A model generated the notes under the pieces. It had not been told where the DNA came from and ran no database searches. It saw only the letters and a list, made by a program, of their open reading frames with translations. A stretch of 64,000 nt of DNA, from contig JANRJL010000082.1 in NCBI GenBank assembly GCA_033763995.1, forward strand, positions 8,313-72,312. The letters are read 5' to 3'. A program made the position numbers and the translations under genes. The DNA is from GCA-2737725 sp033763995. GTDB lineage: Bacteria > Pseudomonadota > Alphaproteobacteria > Rhodospirillales > Rhodospirillaceae. Positions 58,118 to 64,000 of the stretch are shown piece by piece; positions within the stretch are counted from its first letter, which is position 1; each line of letters begins with the position of its first letter.

Positions 58118-58342
58118 CCGCCACCTTTTTTCGGGGGTTCCCGAACAGCGCGAGACCAAAAGCGACCTCGCCGACGTGAATCGACTCACGACACCAACAA
58201 CGAAGACCACGCTTTAACCGATCATCGATCCAAACATTGCGCCGCCCATTCATCGTCCGATGACGACTCTCGTTCCCATCTCAACCTCAGACCGATTTGG
58301 CCGCCGCGGCGTCGCCGTGCTCGTCCCGCATAAACATTGGTG

Positions 58343-58810
58343 ATGGCGATGGAAATGAGCGATCTCCTCAATCCGAAATCGGTGGTGGCCGGCCTCAAGG
58401 CCACCAGCAAGAAGCAAGCCTTGCAGGAGCTCGCCAAGCACGCCGCTGAGCTGACGGGCGTCAGCGAACGCAAGATTTTCGAGACGCTGCTGGAACGCGA
58501 GCGCCTGGGCACCACGGGTGTGGGCAACGGCATCGCCATTCCGCACGGCAAGCTGGGCGACTTCAAGCGCCTCTATGGATTGTTCGCACGCTTGGAAAAG
58601 CCCATCGACTTCGAATCCATCGACGAACAACCGGTTGATCTGGTTTTTCTGGTGCTGGCCCCCGAGGCCGCCGGCGCCGACCATCTGACAGCCCTGGCCC
58701 GTGTCTCGCGCCTGCTGCGCGATGCCTCCATGTGCGAGAAATTGCGCGGCGCCAAGGGTTCCGACGGGCTGTACATGCTGCTCACCCAAACCGAAGCCCA
58801 AGCGGCCTAG
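58343..58810 (+). CDS. ptsN: PTS IIA-like nitrogen regulatory protein (EIIA-Ntr)
   Basis: A 155-residue PTS EIIA domain protein: MSDLLNPKSVVAGLKATSKKQALQELA, then the phosphorylated His in GIAIPHGKL (near residue 66), PIDFESIDEQPVDLVFLVLAP and HLTALARVSRLLRD. It receives phosphate from EI-Ntr/NPr and regulates by protein binding rather than sugar transport. TTG 58337, ATG 58349 and ATG 58355 are alternative starts. Confidence 0.93.
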   Translation: MAMEMSDLLNPKSVVAGLKATSKKQALQELAKHAAELTGVSERKIFETLLERERLGTTGVGNGIAIPHGKLGDFKRLYGLFARLEKPIDFESIDEQPVDLVFLVLAPEAAGADHLTALARVSRLLRDASMCEKLRGAKGSDGLYMLLTQTEAQAA

Positions 58811-58865
58811 CGCGCTCGCGTCGGTCGGCGTTGACATCCGTGTCGTCGCGTTTGAGGATTCATTC

Positions 58866-59168
58866 ATGCGTGTTGCGCTTGTTTTTTGCCTCCTCGCGCT
58901 GCCGGCCATGGCCCAAACGCTGCCCAAGACGTCCGGCGACCCCTTGCAAGAAATCTGCTCGGGCTTTCTGGAACAGAACAACCTGACCATCAGCGGCGAT
59001 GTGGGACGTTTGTGCAGTTGCCTGGTTCGCGAGGTCAAAGGCCAACTCAGCCGCGCGGAGATGGAGAGCTACGACCGCCTCAATGCCGCCGGCAGGCCCC
59101 TGCCCCCGGCGCTCCAGAACAAGATCACCGGCATTGCCGTTCAGTGCCTGACGGCGGCGAAGCAATAA
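58866..59168 (+). CDS. Small exported cysteine-containing protein, function unknown
   Basis: A 100-residue protein with a signal peptide (MRVALVFCLLALPAMA). The mature 84 residues contain four Cys (IC, LCSC and QC positions), ISGDVGRLCSCLVREVKGQLSRAEMESYDRLN and end VQCLTAAKQ. The pattern of paired cysteines suggests two disulfides or a metal site. It lies 55 bp after ptsN and its stop abuts that of the convergent VOC gene. No family was recognised. Confidence 0.65.
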   Translation: MRVALVFCLLALPAMAQTLPKTSGDPLQEICSGFLEQNNLTISGDVGRLCSCLVREVKGQLSRAEMESYDRLNAAGRPLPPALQNKITGIAVQCLTAAKQ

Positions 59169-60158
59169 TCAGGCCGGCGAGAACAGCTCGTAGATCACCC
59201 CATCGGGCGTGCGCACCGAAAACGCGTTGATTCGGCCGTAGGGCTCGAGCGCGATCGCCTGCAGCGGCCGATAGAGCGTCACACCCTTCGCAGTAATTTC
59301 TCTGGCCCGCTGTGGCGCGTCGGAGACGGCCCAGCGCAATATCAAACTGCCGAGATTGGGAGGCACGGCGCGATCACTCAAGTCACGGCCGTCGAAACCG
59401 TCCCACTCGATCAGTTCCACGCGCCCGTTATCGCGTTCCTTGGCACCACGAATCCCGCGCGGATGCATGATCGCCGCCTTCGTGACGTATTGAGTGGTCA
59501 GATTTTTGGGGAATCCAAAATTACTATCCACCGGCGCGGCATTGCGCGTGTCGTCGTCGACAAACGCGCCGAAGCCGAGAACGTCACGATGAAAGTCCCG
59601 CGTCGCATCGCGGCTGCGCACGATCTGCATGCAGTTGAAGGGCTGGCTCAACCGCCTGACATGGGGCCAGCCCGATAAAGGTGGCTTCACGCGCTCGTAG
59701 ATGCCGAAGCACACGCCGTCGGGCCCACGCATAATGATGTTGGTCAGAACCTGGCCGTTGTAATCGAAGGTGACGGGATCGGTGATCATGGTCCAGCCCC
59801 GCGCCAGCAAGCCGTTGGTGACGCGGGCGATATCGCGCGCGCGCAGCATCAGCGAGAAAATGCCGCCCGTGTCCCAGGGCATGGCGCCGGCGCGAATCCA
59901 TTGCTGCGGCGCGCCCTTGAAGCTGATGAAGCGCACCAACCCTTGCGCCTCATCGCCGCAATGAAACAGGGCCTCTCGCGCACTGACGGTGTGCGGCAGG
60001 TCCCAGGCGCCGAGTTGGTCGCGCTCCACGGACCCCGTGTGGCCGAGGGTCCAGCCAAAATCCTTCGTCGCCAGGTCGATCCACAGCGGCAGGTCCGTGA
60101 CGCTGACCACCGCCTCTTTCCAGCCGCCGTTCAGATCCAGCTTTGCATTGACCGCCAC
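59169..60158 (-). CDS. VOC superfamily protein, two-domain
   Basis: A 329-residue protein with two VOC-fold halves: AVVSVTDLPLWIDLATKDFGWTLG with a C-terminal end GPDGVCFGIYERV, then NCMQIVRSRDATRDFHRDVLGFGAFVDDD and RTPDGVIYELFSPA. It has no signal peptide. Such two-domain proteins include extradiol dioxygenases and lyases acting on aromatic compounds; metal ligands are not clear enough to assign activity. It is divergent from an AbrB-family transporter gene. Confidence 0.8.
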   Translation of the reverse strand: MAVNAKLDLNGGWKEAVVSVTDLPLWIDLATKDFGWTLGHTGSVERDQLGAWDLPHTVSAREALFHCGDEAQGLVRFISFKGAPQQWIRAGAMPWDTGGIFSLMLRARDIARVTNGLLARGWTMITDPVTFDYNGQVLTNIIMRGPDGVCFGIYERVKPPLSGWPHVRRLSQPFNCMQIVRSRDATRDFHRDVLGFGAFVDDDTRNAAPVDSNFGFPKNLTTQYVTKAAIMHPRGIRGAKERDNGRVELIEWDGFDGRDLSDRAVPPNLGSLILRWAVSDAPQRAREITAKGVTLYRPLQAIALEPYGRINAFSVRTPDGVIYELFSPA

Positions 60159-60253
60159 GCCTGACTCCCTCGCGAGACCACCCGATGGATCACACTGCCC
60201 CGATTCGGCCGGTCAATCGACCTTTTTCACCGGCCCCGCTATGGTCGAGCCTC

Positions 60254-61339
60254 ATGACCGAACCGACACCACCCGCCACCTTTGAACCGCCGCTGACGCG
60301 GCCCGGATTGAAGCCCATCGCCTGGTCCTTGGGTCTCGGCGCCGTTGGCGGGGCGGTGTTCGCGCTGCTTCACGTGCCCCTGGCGTGGATGCTGGGACCC
60401 ATGATCGTCAACATCGCCGCGTCGGTGCGGGGATACCCGGTGTTGGTGCCCCATAGTGTGCGTGTGGTGGTGCTGTGTGTGATCGGCGTGTTCCTGGGCG
60501 GTTCGTTTACGCCCGACCTACTCGCGCGCGTTCCGGAATGGGCCTTGAGTTTATCGTTGATGCTCGTGTTCGTGCCGCTGATTACATGGGTGGCCTCCGA
60601 GTACTTCCGCCGCGTCGCCGGGTTCGACCGGCCCACGGCGATTTTCTCGGGCGCGCCGGGCACACTGACCGCCATGGTGATTATCGGCGGCGAGTCGGGT
60701 GCCGACGAACGCATGATCGCCCTGACGCAGGGCCTGCGTGTCGTCTTTGTGGTCATCTTCATGCCCATGGTCGTCACCGCAGTTTTGGCAACGGCCCCTG
60801 AGCACGTCGCGATCCTGCCCGAAGGCGGGCCGTTCAACGGAGCCGACGGCGTCATGCTGCTCGCGGCAGGCAGCGTCGGGTACGTCGTTGCGCGTCTGTT
60901 CAGCCTGCCGGCCGCCGCCATGACCGGAGCGATGCTGGCCTCGACCACGCTCTACCTCAGCGGGCTCGTCAATTACCGCCCGCCCGATGCCTTGCTGTGG
61001 GTCGCGTTATGGGTCTTGGGCTCGGCCATTGGGTCGCGATTCTCAACCGTCACGGCCGCGACTTTCTTTCGGGTGAGCAAGCACGCCGTGGCGGCGACGA
61101 CCCTCATCATTTGCGTCTCGGCGGCCTTCGCGCTTCTGGCAAGCTGGTTGACGGACACGCGCTATCTCACCGCGCTGCTGTCGTTCACGCCGGGCGGTGT
61201 GGCCGAAATGTGCCTGATCGCCATCGCCTTCGATGTCGACCCAGCGTATGTCGCCGTGCATCACCTCGTGCGCATCGCGATCCTGATCACTGGCGTGCCC
61301 TTTGCCGCCAAGCTGCTGTTTCCGGCGGGCCGGAATTAG
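60254..61339 (+). CDS. AbrB-family (PF05145) membrane protein
   Basis: A 361-residue polytopic protein starting at MTEPTPPATF, with nine or ten helices arranged as two repeats. Repeat motifs are LAWMLGPMIVNIAASVRGYPV and GAPGTLTAMVIIGGESGADE in one half, and AAAMTGAMLASTTLYLSGL plus TALLSFTPGGVAEMCLIAIAF in the other. The family (E. coli AbrB, once called putative ammonia monooxygenase) is of uncertain function, possibly transport. Its stop overlaps that of the convergent VOC gene by 4 bp. Confidence 0.87.
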   Translation: MTEPTPPATFEPPLTRPGLKPIAWSLGLGAVGGAVFALLHVPLAWMLGPMIVNIAASVRGYPVLVPHSVRVVVLCVIGVFLGGSFTPDLLARVPEWALSLSLMLVFVPLITWVASEYFRRVAGFDRPTAIFSGAPGTLTAMVIIGGESGADERMIALTQGLRVVFVVIFMPMVVTAVLATAPEHVAILPEGGPFNGADGVMLLAAGSVGYVVARLFSLPAAAMTGAMLASTTLYLSGLVNYRPPDALLWVALWVLGSAIGSRFSTVTAATFFRVSKHAVAATTLIICVSAAFALLASWLTDTRYLTALLSFTPGGVAEMCLIAIAFDVDPAYVAVHHLVRIAILITGVPFAAKLLFPAGRN

Positions 61340-62232
61340 CGCGCTTCCCAGCGCTTGCGCGCCGCGATGTCCTCGATGAGGTTGGTGTTGGGCACGGCCG
61401 GGTCGGCCGGCTTGCGTTCCTGAAATCCGAACAGGTGACCCTCGGGGTCGGTGTAGTAATCGAGCCAACCGCCGATCATCTGCACGGTGTTGACGCAGTG
61501 CACGCGGTTGACGGCCAAATGCGCTTTCATGCCGACGTAGTCGTAGATTCGCAGAATCCAAACGTCGGTCACGTCAACGCGATCCTTGGGCGGTGCGCGG
61601 CGCGTGCCGCCGGGAACCAGTTCCAATGCACACGTTCCGCCCACGTGGAGCATCGCGCCCTGGCGGCTTGGCGTGCCGATGACATCGAGCCCGAGCATCT
61701 CGGAATAGAACGCAGCCAGCGCCACTGGGTCTTCAACCCGCAACCGCACACAGGTGATGTCTTGGATGTCGGCGGGCATGGCCCCGACTCCAGGAAGCCC
61801 GTGATCGGCGTTATCCCAGCGGCGTTGGGCTTCGACATGATGCGCCTGGGGCGACATGGAATCGGCTGACTGAAAACCGAAGGCATGGCCTTGGGGATCG
61901 GCCAGGAAGACCGTTCGCGCAGCGCCCGTGTTCTCGTCCACGGTCACGTGGGCACCCTTCACCGTGGCGCGACGTAGCGATGTGTCCATGTCGCGGCTGC
62001 GAAAGATGGGCGTGCATTCGGCCAGGGCAGGATCGGAGCTCGGCGGCTGCCCCCCGCGATTGATCTCAAAGGCCGCGACATCACCGCCGTACAGCATGAA
62101 GCCGGCGTTGTCGGGCTGTTCCCATTGGCGCAGCACCGGCAGCGCAAGCGCATCACGGTAGAAGCGTCCGACAGCCACGGTCGCGGCGGAGCGCCGTACG
62201 AACCAGCCCAACCCCTGGATGCCCTCGCGCAT
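61336..62232 (-). CDS. VOC superfamily protein, two-domain
   Basis: A 298-residue protein with two VOC halves: GIQGLGWFVRRSAATVAVGRFYRDALALPVL with the end FLADPQGHAFGFQ, then ITCVRLRVEDPVALAAFYSEMLGLDVIG and DPEGHLFGFQE. The start at 62232 shares one base with the stop of the upstream paralogue (TGATG), so the two are coupled. Both halves resemble the neighbouring gene more than the VOC proteins at 23-24 kb. Confidence 0.82.
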   Translation of the reverse strand: MREGIQGLGWFVRRSAATVAVGRFYRDALALPVLRQWEQPDNAGFMLYGGDVAAFEINRGGQPPSSDPALAECTPIFRSRDMDTSLRRATVKGAHVTVDENTGAARTVFLADPQGHAFGFQSADSMSPQAHHVEAQRRWDNADHGLPGVGAMPADIQDITCVRLRVEDPVALAAFYSEMLGLDVIGTPSRQGAMLHVGGTCALELVPGGTRRAPPKDRVDVTDVWILRIYDYVGMKAHLAVNRVHCVNTVQMIGGWLDYYTDPEGHLFGFQERKPADPAVPNTNLIEDIAARKRWEAR

Positions 62233-63146
62233 CAGCGCGCGTCCGCGGCCCACAAGTCGCGCGCCAGAACGTCTTCGACACGCTCCTTCGCATCGGGCGG
62301 CAATAGGTCGGGGGTGCGTTGTTGGATACCGAACAGCCGGCCCTCGGGATCGGCCGCATAGGTCAATTTACCGCCCGTGATCTGGCGTTGCGTGACGATG
62401 GGCACCTTTTTGTCGGCGAGGCGCTTCGCGAGTGCATCATGGTCGTAGACACGCGCGATCCAAACGTCGGGCACTTGGTCGCGATCGGCGGGAACGGCGT
62501 GCTTGATCCCGCCCGGCGACAGTTCCAGCGCCGTGGTGCGCCCAAGCCAGAGAGCCGCGCCCTTGGGGTTGGGCTCGCCGAGAGTCGCGAACCCGAAAAG
62601 ATCGGCATAGAACGCCGCCATGGCGACGGGGTCGACGACCTTGAGGCCGATGGCGGCGATATCCTGCACATCGGGCGGCAATGACGGCGCGTTGGGAAGC
62701 GTGATGACGCCCTTGCGCCAAATGTCATTCGCGATCACGTCATGTTGGAGTGACGAAGCTTGGATGGCTTCACGCAAACCAATACGAAGGCCCGCAGGGT
62801 CCGCAAACATCACCGTCTTCGCCGGCGTGAGTGATTCGCCCACCTGCTGAGCACCGGCCGCGGTCATCATGGCTTTGGCGCGGCCGAAGTCACGCACGCG
62901 CATGATGACCGTCATGTCGCCTTGGCGGGCGGCGCTATCGGGGCCGGTGGATAGCCCGCTGACCTCCAGCATCACGATGTCGCCCGCCCACAGCATGACG
63001 GCACCCGTCGGTCCGGGCGGACGCAACTGCCTTAACCCCAAAGCGGATTGATAAAACGGCACGATGGCATTGGGCCCAGCGGCGTATCGTCGCACCACCC
63101 ACCCCAGCCCTTGAACGCCCAGGTCCGCCGATGTCGAACGCGCCAT
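62232..63146 (-). CDS. VOC superfamily protein, two-domain
   Basis: A 304-residue paralogue of the following gene: VQGLGWVVRRYAAGPNAIVPFYQSALGLRQL, FADPAGLRIGLRE, then DIAAIGLKVVDPVAMAAFYADLFGFATLG and DPEGRLFGIQQ. Both genes keep the (I/V)QGLGW(F/V)VRR start, which marks a subfamily. It is divergent from an FAD-dependent oxidoreductase gene, with 117 bp between starts, and may act on the same substrate class. Confidence 0.82.
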   Translation of the reverse strand: MARSTSADLGVQGLGWVVRRYAAGPNAIVPFYQSALGLRQLRPPGPTGAVMLWAGDIVMLEVSGLSTGPDSAARQGDMTVIMRVRDFGRAKAMMTAAGAQQVGESLTPAKTVMFADPAGLRIGLREAIQASSLQHDVIANDIWRKGVITLPNAPSLPPDVQDIAAIGLKVVDPVAMAAFYADLFGFATLGEPNPKGAALWLGRTTALELSPGGIKHAVPADRDQVPDVWIARVYDHDALAKRLADKKVPIVTQRQITGGKLTYAADPEGRLFGIQQRTPDLLPPDAKERVEDVLARDLWAADAR

Positions 63147-63263
63147 GAATTGCGTCTCCCCGGCCCAGTCTAACGAATACGCGCTGGAACGCACAGCCCG
63201 AGAAGTGTTGCTTGATCAAGGCCCCGGGCTTCCTATGATGCCGCGCCCGTTGGAAGTATCTCT

Positions 63264-64000
63264 ATGCCGATCCTCACGCCACCGCGAACGTTTTCAGCCA
63301 CCGTCCCGGTCCTGATTGCCGGCGGGGGTGCCTGCGGTCTGACGGCGGCCTTGGCCGCGCGCGATGCGGGCGCTGACGTTTTGGTCCTTGAAAAGGATGC
63401 AACGCCGCAGGGCACGACATCGATGTCGCAGGGCACGATCTGCGCGGCAGGAACGCGCATGCAGCGCGATGCCGGCATCGCGGACGATCCCGAGACGTTT
63501 TACGCCGATGTCATGACGAAAGTCGGCGGCAAGACCGACCCGGAGCTTGTGCGCACGGTGGCGCGCGAGGCGGGCCCCACGGTGGAATGGTTGGACGGCG
63601 TGCACGGGATTCCCTTCAGGGTCGACACGACCTGGCGCGGGCTCGGCCATTCGCGTCAGCGCCTCCACGCACCACCCGAAAAAACCGGCCAGGACTTGAT
63701 GGGCCGCCTGCTCCAAGCCGCCGAACGCGCCGGAGCGGACCTGCTGACGAGCGCTCATGTGGTCGATCTCTATGCCGACAAAGACTCTCGCGTGAAGGGC
63801 GTGCGCATCGCACGGCCCGACGGCAGCCACGAAGACATCGGTTGCGAGGCCCTGGTGCTGGCGACCTGCGGTTACGCGGCCAATCCGGACCTGGTGGCCA
63901 AGTACATCCCCGACATGGCCCAGGCGCGGACCTTCACGTGGGAGAACTCCCACGGCGATGCGGTGCTGTGGGGCTTGGGCCTGGGCGCGGCCGTGGCCGA
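63264..64000 (+). CDS. FAD-dependent oxidoreductase (fumarate reductase/ketosteroid dehydrogenase type), partial
   Basis: The reading frame opens with ATG at 63264 and runs off the window edge after 245 codons. VPVLIAGGGACGLTAALAARDAGADVLVLEKD is the FAD-binding Rossmann segment, followed by TSMSQGTICAAG (flavin loop), LMGRLLQAAERAGADLLTSAHVV and LVLATCGYAANPDLVAKY. This is the FAD_binding_2 pattern of fumarate reductase-like flavoproteins and 3-ketosteroid dehydrogenases. The cap and C-terminal parts are not visible, so activity is unassigned. Confidence 0.82.
   Translation, partial: MPILTPPRTFSATVPVLIAGGGACGLTAALAARDAGADVLVLEKDATPQGTTSMSQGTICAAGTRMQRDAGIADDPETFYADVMTKVGGKTDPELVRTVAREAGPTVEWLDGVHGIPFRVDTTWRGLGHSRQRLHAPPEKTGQDLMGRLLQAAERAGADLLTSAHVVDLYADKDSRVKGVRIARPDGSHEDIGCEALVLATCGYAANPDLVAKYIPDMAQARTFTWENSHGDAVLWGLGLGAAVA

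Noticed and set aside
1..64000. CRISPR arrays, prophage, transposases or integrases
   Set aside because: No direct-repeat/spacer pattern and no recombinase-like protein was found; the only repeats are short palindromic ones.

Overview
The window is a GC-rich chromosomal segment of an alphaproteobacterium. Evidence for this is a FYDLN-type zinc-ribbon protein followed by tRNA-Ala(GGC), an NDUFA9-like complex I accessory reductase, and the order kdsD-lptC-lptA-lptB-rpoN-ptsN. The genus cannot be fixed from sequence alone. Coding density is high, many neighbouring genes overlap by 4 bp (ATGA/GTGA), and no phage, integrase, transposase or CRISPR array was seen.

Layout: 0-10 kb holds the FYDLN protein, tRNA-Ala, two methyl-accepting chemotaxis proteins flanking a TorF-type outer-membrane protein with a strong terminator, a threonine dehydratase-like PLP enzyme, and a response regulator with an apparent C-terminal Hpt domain next to a Cache-type histidine kinase. 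At 9.8-14.9 kb lies a complete vitamin B12 uptake operon (btuB-btuF-btuC-btuD) behind a cobalamin riboswitch. 14.9-31 kb is accessory metabolism: an amidohydrolase and an alpha/beta hydrolase, three tandem MECR-like enoyl-thioester reductases, a CpcT/CpeT-family protein with an exported methyltransferase and a pirin, three VOC proteins (two with signal peptides), a cytoplasmic BisC/TorA-type molybdoenzyme, a GNAT, an orphan family-5 binding protein flanked by a dispersed repeat, and a flavin amine oxidase.

At 31-43 kb there is a higBA toxin-antitoxin pair with a visible promoter/operator and a run of envelope-lipid genes. These are a fatty acid hydroxylase with a YghO-like acyltransferase on one strand and, divergently, an LtaS-like transferase with a YegS-type lipid kinase. 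Then come an orphan antitoxin with a truncated toxin and an AT-richer trypsin-like protease, lptFG, a compound palindromic repeat, and a second lipid kinase paired with a protein strongly resembling mitochondrial Tam41 (phosphatidate cytidylyltransferase). Read together, LtaS-like activity would release diacylglycerol, kinases would convert it to phosphatidate, and the Tam41-like enzyme would return it to CDP-diacylglycerol. This possible lipid-recycling or sphingolipid-like route is the most interesting part of the window.

43-50 kb carries a glycine betaine/choline ABC transporter, an orphan TAXI binding protein overlapping an M17 aminopeptidase, uppP, and a cytochrome P460 divergent from an HxlR regulator. 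50-59 kb is core: the NDUFA9-like reductase, tRNA-Leu(CAG), RNase D, the kdsD-lptCAB-rpoN-ptsN block (without hpf), and a small exported protein. 59-64 kb has three two-domain VOC proteins, an AbrB-family membrane protein and the start of an FAD-dependent oxidoreductase cut by the window edge.
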